DNA from: Mastigocoleus sp. MO_188.B34
Lineage (GTDB): Bacteria; Cyanobacteriota; Cyanobacteriia; Cyanobacteriales; Nostocaceae
Assembly (NCBI RefSeq): GCF_030065675.1
Contig: NZ_JASJDK010000006.1
Location: 1-64,000, forward strand
DNA: 64,000 nt
Direction: 5' to 3'
Below, piece by piece: positions 38,176-46,594 of this stretch. Made by a program: the position numbers and the translations under genes. How positions within the stretch are numbered: position 1 is the first letter of the stretch; every line of letters begins with the position of its first letter. The notes below the pieces were generated by a model. It searched no databases. It was not told where the DNA came from and saw only the letters and a program-made list of their open reading frames with translations.

Positions 38176-38779
38176 ACTCAAACCAATTCAACCAAGCTTC
38201 CCAATTTTGAAATATTTTTGCTAATTCAGTATATCCTGCTGCTCTTGGATGAGCACCGTCATAATTTTTTATTTCACCTATCCATATATCAGAATTTATG
38301 AGTGTAGGGAAAGCATCCAAATAGGGTATATCCAATTTATTACAAATTTGCTGAAATTCTTGGGATAAATTAGCAATCCTCTGATTTTGTGTTTCATCTG
38401 CGATCGGTAATGGTCCCAGCATCAAAACAGGATATAACTTTTTTGTTTCTATGAGAATTTCTTGGGTATTAGCAAGAGAATTTTTAATTGCAACGCGAGT
38501 TTTTCCATTCTCTATTGTTGTATCATTTACACCAAAACAAAATATAACTCTGCCATCATATTGTTGTGGTAAACGATAGGATATTTCTCGCAAGTAACGA
38601 TTTTTTAATTCTGTACTAGTTTCTCGTCTGACCCCTAAATTATAATAAGTGATGTCATGACCTTTTTTATTTGCATCAACACAAATTCTACCAGTCCAAC
38701 CTAAGCATTCTGGATCGCCTACACCATTGACAAAGGATTCACCAACAAAGCAAATTCTAATTTCTTTTGCTGTCGTCAT
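38174..38779 (-). CDS. SGNH/GDSL-family hydrolase
   Basis: A 201-residue esterase-type protein. Block I CFVGESFVNGVGDP (nucleophile Ser15, GES in place of GDS), block III FCFGVNDTT, and the C-terminal YDGAHPRAAGY with the catalytic Asp-x-x-His. Substrate unknown; such enzymes deacylate lipids, glycans or small esters. No signal peptide. The stop lies in the terminal repeat of a family D element. Confidence 0.87.
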   Translation of the reverse strand: MTTAKEIRICFVGESFVNGVGDPECLGWTGRICVDANKKGHDITYYNLGVRRETSTELKNRYLREISYRLPQQYDGRVIFCFGVNDTTIENGKTRVAIKNSLANTQEILIETKKLYPVLMLGPLPIADETQNQRIANLSQEFQQICNKLDIPYLDAFPTLINSDIWIGEIKNYDGAHPRAAGYTELAKIFQNWEAWLNWFE

Positions 38780-38794
38780 TTTTAAGGTTAATTT

Positions 38795-39012
38795 TTAAGC
38801 TTCTAATTGAATTTGCACAAACATTTCAGGAGCAAAATTTGCTCGAATAGACAATCGAAAAATCTCCAATTTCTGCTTTCTTTTCTTTCTCCCAGAATTT
38901 TAGCTGAGTCCAATCCTTCTTGTGAAATCAATTCTACATAGTTTTCTTTTACGCGCTCTCCGTCTTCTAACCACATCTCTATTAATTGGTCAGGTGGATT
39001 TATTGCGCTCAT
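38795..39012 (-). pseudogene. Small conserved-looking gene with a frameshift
   Basis: The ATG frame reads MSAINPPDQLIEMWLEDGER, then VKENYVELISQEGLDSAKIL and GERKES, then loses coherence and stops at 38803. In the -1 frame from the same point (about 38880) it continues sensibly as QKLEIFRLSIRANFAPEMFV and QIQLEA to a TAA at 38795. One lost base in the A-rich segment would explain it, giving an original protein of about 72 residues. Function unknown. A sequencing error is possible. It lies just upstream of the SGNH gene on the same strand. Confidence 0.5.
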
Positions 39013-39189
39013 GGAGTTAGTTCCAGTTATTAGTTTACTACTTGTATTTTTCTTATATTTTAAGTTAATGACAGCAATTTAAAATGAAGAAGTATTGTTA
39101 TGATTCAGGGGGTTGTATCAACAATATTTGACTATCTGTATAAATATAGTTATTTTTTCGTCTATTAAATTACTTAATATTACCCGGGT

Positions 39190-40560
39190 ATGGATAATTT
39201 TTTATTGGATAAATTCTTAAAAATAGCTTTATGGATATATATCGGATCTGTAGTTTTGCTCTTCATATTTTATCGTCAGGAGAAAGAGGTTGTAACTGTC
39301 AAAAAGCAAAATCAAATTCAAAATCAAAATCAAAATCAAAATAAAACTCAAAATCAAAATAAAACTCAAATTCAAAATAAAACTGCACAAAATAAATTAG
39401 TTAGATTCGATACACCAAAAACAGAACCAAAAATTACTGCTATTAGTAACTTAGGTGCAAAATTACAATTTCAAGAAGAATGCAAGTTGAAATCGAGTAC
39501 AAAAGCTGACACCAAGAAAGTTTCCATTGCAGCCGTTGGTGATGTACTTGCTCACAAAGTTTTGCAGAATCAAGCCCAAAATCATAGCCAAGGTTTCAAA
39601 AGCATTTGGTCTCAAGCAATCCCATATCTGAGAAAGGCTGATATTGCTTATGCTAACTTGGAAGGAACTGCAGCAGCAGGGATGAGTTATACAGGATGGC
39701 CGAATTTTAACTATCCACCAAGTATCTTAGACGACCTCAAAGATAGTGGTATCGATATTTTATCCACCGCCAATAATCACTCCCTCGATCGCAGTTCAAA
39801 GGGTGTAAATCTTACTATCGAAGCTCTACAAAATAGAGATATTAACTACACCGGTACCAAGCATACGGATTTTAAAAATGTTCCCTGGCATACCCTAACT
39901 CGCGTTAATGGAATGACGATCGCTTGGATCGCTTGTACTCACCATGCGAATTTTATTGATAAATCTGGACGTCGCGATCGCTACAACCAAGTTCTTTATT
40001 GTGGTTCTAAACCAGCATGGAATCCAAGCAAACTTAACCCAATCCTGGAAGAAGAAATCAAAGCTCTTGCAAATAGTAAAAATATAGATGCAGTAATAGT
40101 AACGCCACACTGGGGTATAGAGAATGAAAATAAACCGCGCAAACAACAAAAACAAATGGCGCAAGCAATGGCAAATGCTGGTGCTACTGCTATTATCGGT
40201 ACACATCCCCACGTAATTCAACCTTGGCAAATGCTTGCAACCGAAGATGGTAGAGAAGTTTTGGTAAATTATTCCCTGGGAAACTTTATTACCAGAGCGG
40301 AAAGGGCTTCCAAAAACTGGCGCAATGCTATGCTGCTAATTTTCAATCTCAGTCAAGATGGGTCGGAAAAAGCACGGGTTAGTGGTGTCGGTGTTGTACC
40401 AATGGAAATGACCTACTCCCGTGGAGTTCATCGCCTCACAGTTAACACCCGAAGCGCAAAAAATCATGCTGCAAAATTCTTTTCACCAAAGAGCTTCGTA
40501 AATATTAACCAGTATTTTAGTCAAATTGGTGGCTGTGAGAACAAAAATTTAAGTAGGTGA
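39190..40560 (+). CDS. CapA-family protein (poly-gamma-glutamate synthesis CapA/PgsA type)
   Basis: A 456-residue protein. One N-terminal transmembrane helix (about 12-30) is followed by a low-complexity Gln/Asn/Lys linker (QNQNQNQNKTQNQNKTQ), then a calcineurin-like CapA domain from about residue 113: VSIAAVGDVLAHK, YANLEGTAAAG, DILSTANNHSLDRSSKG, VIVTPHWGIE, GTHPHVIQPWQ. The two-metal His/Asp set is preserved. Many bacteria carry CapA proteins without polyglutamate synthesis; the true role here is unknown. The last codons lie in the left end of a family C repeat (stop TGA at 40558-40560). Confidence 0.86.
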   Translation: MDNFLLDKFLKIALWIYIGSVVLLFIFYRQEKEVVTVKKQNQIQNQNQNQNKTQNQNKTQIQNKTAQNKLVRFDTPKTEPKITAISNLGAKLQFQEECKLKSSTKADTKKVSIAAVGDVLAHKVLQNQAQNHSQGFKSIWSQAIPYLRKADIAYANLEGTAAAGMSYTGWPNFNYPPSILDDLKDSGIDILSTANNHSLDRSSKGVNLTIEALQNRDINYTGTKHTDFKNVPWHTLTRVNGMTIAWIACTHHANFIDKSGRRDRYNQVLYCGSKPAWNPSKLNPILEEEIKALANSKNIDAVIVTPHWGIENENKPRKQQKQMAQAMANAGATAIIGTHPHVIQPWQMLATEDGREVLVNYSLGNFITRAERASKNWRNAMLLIFNLSQDGSEKARVSGVGVVPMEMTYSRGVHRLTVNTRSAKNHAAKFFSPKSFVNINQYFSQIGGCENKNLSR

Positions 40561-40806
40561 GCAAAATTATGTAAACGAAGATTTTAAAGATTTTCTTTTC
40601 TCAAATTGATGCGATTAAGTAGGTCGGCGTTAAAAAACCAAGGTATGTCATTGCGTTAACGCAGTGTGCGCAAAGCGCATGTGGAACGTAGTGAAATGTT
40701 AGCACGCACCTACGGTGAACGCGGAGCGCGTCCTCAGCAATCGCAGGAGTTTTAGACTTATTTACCTTTTGTTACATAGTTGAGTTTATTTGTACCTGCT
40801 TACTTA
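40550..40806. repeat. Family C inverted-repeat element, copy 2, with an internal repeat
   Basis: A 257-nt element with TAAGTAGG at the left (40550) and a TACTTA end at 40801-40806. Between them is a composite of other repeats, including a GTAGGTCGGCGTT...GCACGCACCTAC unit at about 40620-40705. Its left end provides the C-terminal codons and stop of the CapA gene. Exact borders are uncertain. Confidence 0.55.
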
Positions 40807-41517
40807 CTCCCCCGCATCAGGTTACCTTGACGACACCAAATGTAGATAATTTTGAAGAGTTTGGTGTCGATATAATAATATAATTAATTGACTAAAATTA
40901 TTTATGAAGGCTGTAATATTATTGATGCGATTAGCTATAAAAACTATTTTTTATATTTATAAATTATCTTTTAAAACAACAACACCCAAGCTACTAATCA
41001 CTTAGTAATTTCCTCTTCTTAATCCTTATAACTGGGGTTGCACTGAATGAATAACTTAAACCTAGGAATAGAGTTAGAATCCAGTTGTATTGCCCCCTAT
41101 TCAACAACATGAGGAAATATAAGTTTTCGCGTCGGGTGTTGCAGTTGGGTTACGAGACAGATGATGAAACAGCTTTTTTACCTCTTAACTAATTTTGAAC
41201 TAAACAACGTTGGCTGTTGTCTCTGCCAGGGAAGCTTTATTAAGCTTCAATTATTAATTTATCACTACTTTTAAACTATGTGGTTTGTTCGTAACTAATC
41301 TTTACATTTTAGTATTAACAAAAGACATCCTATATTATCTATAATAACTCAAAATTTAGCACATGAAAGGATGCTTTGAAAGTATCGTGTTTATTAGTGA
41401 AGGTAAATAATATGACTTTTTAAACATCCTCTAAGACTTTATTTTTGAGGTACTCTTTCCCCAAATACGTCTAATATGTATAAGACAGATAATGACTAAG
41501 CAGCTAGAAAAGCGGAC
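40807..41517. other. Gene-free region
   Basis: A 711-bp AT-rich gap. It holds a 7-bp perfect hairpin at 41231-41248 (GAAGCTT TATT AAGCTTC) without a T-run. A 27-codon ATG frame at 41109-41192 (MRKYKFSRRVLQLGYETDDE...) has no ribosome binding site and is not called. Nothing else recognised. Confidence 0.5.
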
Positions 41518-42504
41518 GTGAAAAATCTTGAAGGTAAAGTCACATTAGTGACGGGTGCTACACGGGGAATTGGTAAAGGAATTGCAATTGGGCTGGGTGA
41601 AGCAGGCGCAACTGTTTATATTACAGGACGTAGCCTCAATGATTCTGATTCCGATGGCGAGATTTCAGGTACTTTGAATGATACTCAAACAGCAGTTGAG
41701 TCTGCTGGTGGTGTTTGCATTCCCGTTCGAGTAGACCATAGCGATGACGAGCAGGTGCGCTTACTATTTGAACGCATTCAAGACGAACAAAGCGGACAAC
41801 TGGATCTATTGGTTAATAATGCTTATTCCGGCGTCAGAGCATTGAGAGATGCTCAAGGAAAACCATTTTGGAATTGCGAACCCAATTTATGGGATGCAAT
41901 AAATAACGTTGGTCTTCGCAGTCACTACGTCGCCAGTATTTTTGCTGCTCGGATGATGACTAAAAATCTTTCAGGTTTGATTTGCACCATTTCCTCTTGG
42001 GGTGGGATGTCTTATATCTTCGGTGCAGCATATGGTGCGGGAAAATCTGCATGCGATCGCTTAGCTGCTGATATGGCTGTCGAATTAAAATCCCACAGTG
42101 TTGCTTCTGTTTCAATTTGGCCTGGTATTGTTGGTACAGAGCATATTTCCAGCATGGCAGATGAAATTAAAGAGAAAAATATAAGCGATCCTCAAAGTAG
42201 AATATTTCGTGATCGCTACAATTGGGAAACCCCTCTACTAACAGGACGAGCGATCGCCATGCTAGCTTCCGAACCAAATGCAAATATAATGCGTCGTACG
42301 GGACGGGTGCAAATTGTCGCCGAACTAGCTAAGCATTATGGAATCGTTGATCGGGATGGAAATCTTCCTGCATCACTCCGTTCTCTTCGCTTTGTACTAC
42401 CTGCTGCGTTACCAGCACTCAGAAATTATTCGTCCTTAATTCCCGATTTGAAAGTACCGTGGTGGTTGATTTTATTGGGTGGACTTAGCTCTCCTAAAAT
42501 TTGA
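41518..42504 (+). CDS. Short-chain dehydrogenase/reductase
   Basis: A 328-residue classical SDR, starting at GTG 41518. NAD(P)-binding motif VTLVTGATRGIGKGIAIGLG, NNAYSG (variant NNAG), catalytic SSWGGMSYIFGAAYGAGKSA with Ser and Tyr-x-x-x-Lys. The closest overall layout is the DHRS1-like group. Substrate unknown. The GTG overlaps the stop of a 9-codon upstream ORF (ATG 41492; GTGA overlap), which may influence its translation. Monocistronic. Confidence 0.88.
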   Translation: MKNLEGKVTLVTGATRGIGKGIAIGLGEAGATVYITGRSLNDSDSDGEISGTLNDTQTAVESAGGVCIPVRVDHSDDEQVRLLFERIQDEQSGQLDLLVNNAYSGVRALRDAQGKPFWNCEPNLWDAINNVGLRSHYVASIFAARMMTKNLSGLICTISSWGGMSYIFGAAYGAGKSACDRLAADMAVELKSHSVASVSIWPGIVGTEHISSMADEIKEKNISDPQSRIFRDRYNWETPLLTGRAIAMLASEPNANIMRRTGRVQIVAELAKHYGIVDRDGNLPASLRSLRFVLPAALPALRNYSSLIPDLKVPWWLILLGGLSSPKI

Positions 42505-42730
42505 TGTGAGGATATTGCTTCTCACGGATATTTGTCTCACGGATATCTGATTGTAAGGGGTATTTGATTTCAAGCGGTTTAAGCTTGGCTTTTTTGGATT
42601 GCTATATTAGTGATGTAGGGCTTGAAAATAAGTCGTAATATAGTTCATATTTTGAATTTTTAGTTGCGTCTAGCACAACACCTTAGCTACATAAAGACTA
42701 ACGATAAATATTAATCGTGAGAGTTTTGAA

Positions 42731-42985
42731 ATGAGCGAAAAAAAAATCAATACCCAAGAGTTAAAAGTGAGTGGTGATAAACTTCTCAGTCAAATTAAGG
42801 AATTAGTTCGTAAAGGTAATATACGCCGTATCATCATCAAGAATGAGGATGCCAAAACTTTAATTGATATACCTCTAACCTTGGGAGTGGTTGGAGCTTT
42901 GCTTGCACCCCAGTTAGCTGCTATTGGTGCGATCGCAGCTCTGGTAACCCATTGTACTATCGTTTTTGAGAAAGTAGAGGATTAA
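42731..42985 (+). CDS. DUF4342 domain protein
   Basis: An 84-residue protein. N-terminal helix (INTQELKVSGDKLLSQIKEL), RRIIIKNEDAKTLIDIPLT, then a hydrophobic LGVVGALLAPQLAAIGAIAA segment that may insert in a membrane, ending CTIVFEKVED. This is the DUF4342 layout, found in many bacteria, often next to a kinase; function unknown. Starts at ATG. Confidence 0.82.
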   Translation: MSEKKINTQELKVSGDKLLSQIKELVRKGNIRRIIIKNEDAKTLIDIPLTLGVVGALLAPQLAAIGAIAALVTHCTIVFEKVED

Positions 42986-42993
42986 CCGACCCA

Positions 42994-43049
42994 ACCCAAC
43001 CTCCCCTTAGCGGAAGCAATGCGTCAGCATTAGGGGAGGAATGTTGGGT
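42994..43049. terminator. Stable hairpin between convergent genes
   Basis: An inverted repeat with outer ACCCAAC/GTTGGGT arms and inner CCTCCCCT (43000-43007) / AGGGGAGG (43032-43039) arms. It lies exactly between the DUF4342 gene and the convergent VOC gene. No long T-run follows, so bidirectional termination is inferred from position and predicted stability only. Confidence 0.45.
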
Positions 43050-43050
43050 A

Positions 43051-43497
43051 TTAACTGGCGAATTCTAAAGCTACACGTCGCTGAATTTCTTCACTGGAAA
43101 GCTCTTCAATGTGAGAACTGATTGACCAATTATGACCGAATGGGTCTACAACTCTACCTTATCTATCGCCCCAGAAGGTGTTTTCTAAAGCCATTGTTAC
43201 TTTTGCACCTGCATTTACGGCTCGCTCAAACCATAAATCTGCATCATCAATTTGCAAATGAATACTCACCGGAGAAGCATTTAAAGTTTTTGCTGAGAGA
43301 TGACCGCAATCAGGAAATTCATCATTGAGAAAGATGATTGAGTTACCGATTTGTAATTCTGCATGCATGATTTTCTGTTTGTCTGGTGTGAGCATGCGAT
43401 ACTTTTCTTCCGCACCAAAGGCTTGTTTGTAGAATTCGATGGCGGATGCTGCATCGTTAACTATAAGAGAGGTATAGACGCAGTTGTGTGATATCAA
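43051..43497 (-). pseudogene. VOC/glyoxalase-family (PhnB-like) gene interrupted by an in-frame stop
   Basis: The full frame of 148 codons, probably from TTG 43497, encodes a PhnB-like VOC protein: SLIVNDAASAIEFYKQAFGA, MLTPDKQKIMHAELQIGNS, VSIHLQIDDADLWFERAVNA. A TAA at 43159-43161 interrupts FWGDR-GRVVDPFGHNWSIS exactly where homologues have Tyr (GDRYG), and the frame then continues without further stops to 43051. A single Tyr (TAT or TAC) to TAA change explains it. The upstream 112 residues lack the last metal-binding strand. Recent decay or a sequencing error are both possible. Confidence 0.8.
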
Positions 43498-43603
43498 GCT
43501 GCATGGGTATTTTGCCTTTCCTATGTCAGATTTATCTTACACTTCATGATTATATAAGTTTTACTTTAATACACATCAACATCTTTACAATACTTTCCGT
43601 TCT

Positions 43604-43642
43604 AAAGTGTATAAGTTGATTTTACGTACATCTAAATAAAGA
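43604..43642 (+). promoter_or_regulatory. Bipartite repeated motif upstream of the injection-system ATPase gene, copy 1
   Basis: AAAGTGTATAAGTTGATTTTAC, six variable bases, CTAAATAAAGA. The same arrangement (one mismatch in the 22-nt block, same six-base spacer, one mismatch in the second block) is at 49039-49077. Both copies are in the same orientation, several hundred base pairs upstream of an injection-system transcription unit. A shared promoter or regulator site is inferred. Confidence 0.4.
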
Positions 43643-43790
43643 CAGGAATTATTACAATAAGATAAAACCAATAAACGAGGTCAAAAAATTCTGTCTAGAA
43701 CAAAGATTCAAGGAAGCATTTTGATAATGATGTAACAAATATAGCTAATTATTTCATGAACAAAAATCATTATGTTTGCGATCAATATAA

Positions 43791-44064
43791 GACATATGTC
43801 GTAGTAACTCTGCTTTAGGTGCATACTACCGTCGTATGCAGTCACCCATGGGTTCTCCAAAAGCAATTACCGCCACTACTCATAAATTAGCACGTATTTT
43901 TTATTATCTTTGGACATCCGGAGACACTTACTTATACTGACCCTGGTATAGATGCTTATGAGCAACAGTATAAAGAAAGGATACTTAAAAATCTTAAGAA
44001 AAAAGCTAAGACTTTTGGCTTTGAACTTACTGCTATTTCAACACCTACCGAATGTACTTCTTAG
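43791..44064 (+). mobile_element. IS110-type transposase remnant
   Basis: The C-terminal end of an IS110/IS116/IS902 transposase: SNSALGAYYRRMQSPMGSPK, AITATTHKLARIFYYLWTSG, a stop, then in another frame YTDPGIDAYEQQYKERILKN and LKKKAKTFGFELTAIS to TAG 44062-44064. The N-terminal two thirds are missing and there is a frameshift near 43935. It is inactive. It marks old mobile-DNA activity at the left edge of the injection-system cluster. Confidence 0.75.
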
Positions 44065-44137
44065 AAGTTAAGGTAACTTTTCCTGAAGATATTCACAGTC
44101 CCGTCTCTTCCGACGGCAAATATATATAACATCAAAG

Positions 44138-46297
44138 ATGAATGTTTTATGTCTTAACAATTTGCTTTCAGCATTGCGGCAACTCGATCTGTTGCTCAAG
44201 TATACGTTTAAAAATGCCCAAAAATACAATGGAGATGAGTCACTAACCGATCCTTATCGAGGTCTTTACATCAATGAAGATGATATAAAACGCGACTTAC
44301 TACAGGAACCGGGTGTTTCACTTTTGTTGGATCACCAGGTTGATTTAGAGGGAATATTTACTCAAATTATCAACAGCTCTTCAACTTTAACTAACTTGTA
44401 TCAAAGTTTTAATTTATCTTTATTTGATTTAGTTATTGTCTTAATAGCCTTAGCACCAGAACTTGACCTGCGTTACGAGCGGATATATGCATATTTACAA
44501 GATGATGTTACTCGCAAGCGTCCTAGCATAGATTTAGCAGTGAATTTACTATGTGCTTCTGCATCAGAAAAACTGAAGCGGTTGGTTCATTTTGCGACTG
44601 ATGCGCCGTTAATTAGTCAAGGCTTAGTAACTTTATTCCCAGATCCAAATCAAATCAAACCGCCCTTATTGGCTCATTATTTCAAGCTAGATGAGCAGGT
44701 TGTTCGTTACTTGTTAGGTGAAGTAAAACTTGACCCACGATTAGCAAATTTTTGCTGGTTGGGTAAGTCCGAATACGTTTTACAACAGTTAACATTAGAT
44801 CGGGAGATCAAACTTGCTTTAGGAAAACTGACCGAACAAGCACATCAAAGTCAACAACCACTGCGGCTTTATTTTTATGGCGCACAAGGAGTAGGAAAAA
44901 GTCGAACCGCTAAAGCGATCGCCAACCATTTAGGAGTACCAATCATAACTGCAGATTTGAAGATAGTGGTACAACTAAAACTGGATTTTGATTTGATTTT
45001 ACGGTTGTTGCTGCGGGAAGCTAAACTACACAATGGGATTTTATATTTGTCTGGAGTTGATGAAATTCTCAGTCAAAAACAGTACGGCGAGTATCATCAC
45101 CTGCTCACTGCTCTGACTCAAAGCAAAGGAATTATTATTTTAGGAGGTAAAAAACCCTGTGATTCTGATACTATTAAATCTATAAATGCAATTTCTGTAG
45201 GGTTTGACCTGCCAAATTTTGCTCTACGTCGGACTTATTGGCAAGCTTCTGCAACTCAAATAGGTATAAAACTCAATGAAGAAGAGATTGATATATTGAG
45301 CGATCGCTTCCGTTTAACGCCCGAACAGATTGATGGCGCGATCGCGATCGCTCGCAACAAAATTCTTTGGAGTCAGGCTACAAATTCGGAGGAAGCACAG
45401 ATGCAAGGATCGCAGCAGTCGGATGCACAAATCAACATCACGGAATTATTTGCTGCAACCCGCATGCAATCGGGACAGGATCTAACAGGATTAGCACGCA
45501 AAATTACACCCAAACATACTTGGGAGAATATAATCTTACCAAAACATCAACTTAGGCAACTGCAAGAAATTTGCAATCAAGTTAAGTATCACCACATAGT
45601 CTGCAACCAGTGGGGATTTGACCAAACCCTTTCTCTCGGAAAAGGTATTAATGTACTTTTTTCTGGTTTACCAGGTACGGGTAAGACTATGGCTGCAGAG
45701 GTTATTGCTAACGAGTTGCAGTTAGATATGTACAAAATCGACCTGTCCCAAATTGTTAGTAAGTATATCGGTGAGACAGAAAAGAACTTAGATCGGGTGT
45801 TTACAGCAGCGGTAAATTCCAATGCCATACTGTTATTTGATGAAGCAGATGCTCTATTTGGGAAGCGTTCTGAAGTTAAAGACGCCCATGATAGATATGC
45901 AAATCTTGAAGTTGCTTACCTGTTACAAAAAATGGAAGAGTACGAGGGGATTACAATTCTCACCACGAACTTACGCCAAAATTTGGATGAAGCATTCACC
46001 CGTCGCATCCGTTTTATTATTGAGTTTCCCTTCCCCGAAGCAGAGCATCGTTTGCAAATCTGGCAGAGGATTTTTCCCCAGCAAACACCATTGTCAGAGG
46101 ATGTGAATCTCAATTCCATCGCCCAAAAGTTTCAGATCGCTGGGGGTAGTATACGAAATATAGCTGTAGCAGCGGCTTTTCTGGCGGCTGAAGAGGGTAA
46201 GGCTGTTGGGATGAATCACTTACTTCAAGCTATAAAGCGGGAGCTTCGAAAGATGGGGCGGTTAATAAATGAGGAAGATTTTCAGAAAATGAGTTAA
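44138..46297 (+). CDS. AAA+ ATPase of contractile injection system (Cis15/Afp15-like)
   Basis: A 719-residue protein with two AAA+ modules after a helical N-terminal region (about 1-215). The first module has a Walker A GAQGVGKS at 248 but a poor Walker B (ILYLSGVDEI) and looks degenerate. The second is complete: Walker A GLPGTGKT at 510, Walker B ILLFDEADALFGKRSEV, sensor ILTTNLRQNLDEAFTRR. This type accompanies almost all extracellular contractile injection systems, where it helps assembly or cargo handling. It is the first gene of the cluster. The start ATG has no strong ribosome binding site. Confidence 0.88.
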   Translation: MNVLCLNNLLSALRQLDLLLKYTFKNAQKYNGDESLTDPYRGLYINEDDIKRDLLQEPGVSLLLDHQVDLEGIFTQIINSSSTLTNLYQSFNLSLFDLVIVLIALAPELDLRYERIYAYLQDDVTRKRPSIDLAVNLLCASASEKLKRLVHFATDAPLISQGLVTLFPDPNQIKPPLLAHYFKLDEQVVRYLLGEVKLDPRLANFCWLGKSEYVLQQLTLDREIKLALGKLTEQAHQSQQPLRLYFYGAQGVGKSRTAKAIANHLGVPIITADLKIVVQLKLDFDLILRLLLREAKLHNGILYLSGVDEILSQKQYGEYHHLLTALTQSKGIIILGGKKPCDSDTIKSINAISVGFDLPNFALRRTYWQASATQIGIKLNEEEIDILSDRFRLTPEQIDGAIAIARNKILWSQATNSEEAQMQGSQQSDAQINITELFAATRMQSGQDLTGLARKITPKHTWENIILPKHQLRQLQEICNQVKYHHIVCNQWGFDQTLSLGKGINVLFSGLPGTGKTMAAEVIANELQLDMYKIDLSQIVSKYIGETEKNLDRVFTAAVNSNAILLFDEADALFGKRSEVKDAHDRYANLEVAYLLQKMEEYEGITILTTNLRQNLDEAFTRRIRFIIEFPFPEAEHRLQIWQRIFPQQTPLSEDVNLNSIAQKFQIAGGSIRNIAVAAAFLAAEEGKAVGMNHLLQAIKRELRKMGRLINEEDFQKMS

Positions 46298-46594
46298 GAG
46301 TATACCGAAAAATAGTTAATTAACAATCTAATTAGGAAGAAATACAATTTAAACATAAGTCTGTCAATCGAGTGTCCCAGTCGCAAAGTGTCATCTTATG
46401 ATTTCCGAAATCTATGAATTATCAGGGATTGAGGAGCTGATAACTTACAAAGTGTGTAAGTAAATAGTACAGGCAACTACTTTAATATTAAAGTTTTAAC
46501 TTCAAGGCAATTTTTTCGCGATCGCAGATAAATAATTGAGGCAATCAATTTTGACAAATACTTGTAACAAATCTTATGGCTGACGAGGTGGATA
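46298..46594. other. Gene-free spacer between ATPase and DUF4157 genes
   Basis: A 297-bp AT-rich spacer without an ORF. A HIP1-like GCGATCGC lies at about 46517. The length suggests that the DUF4157 gene has its own promoter, but no clear -10/-35 pair was identified. Confidence 0.4.

Noticed and set aside
41109-41192. 27-codon frame MRKYKFSRRVLQLGYETDDE...
   Set aside because: No ribosome binding site, isolated in a repeat-rich gap, and no recognised family; could be a fragment but not supported.
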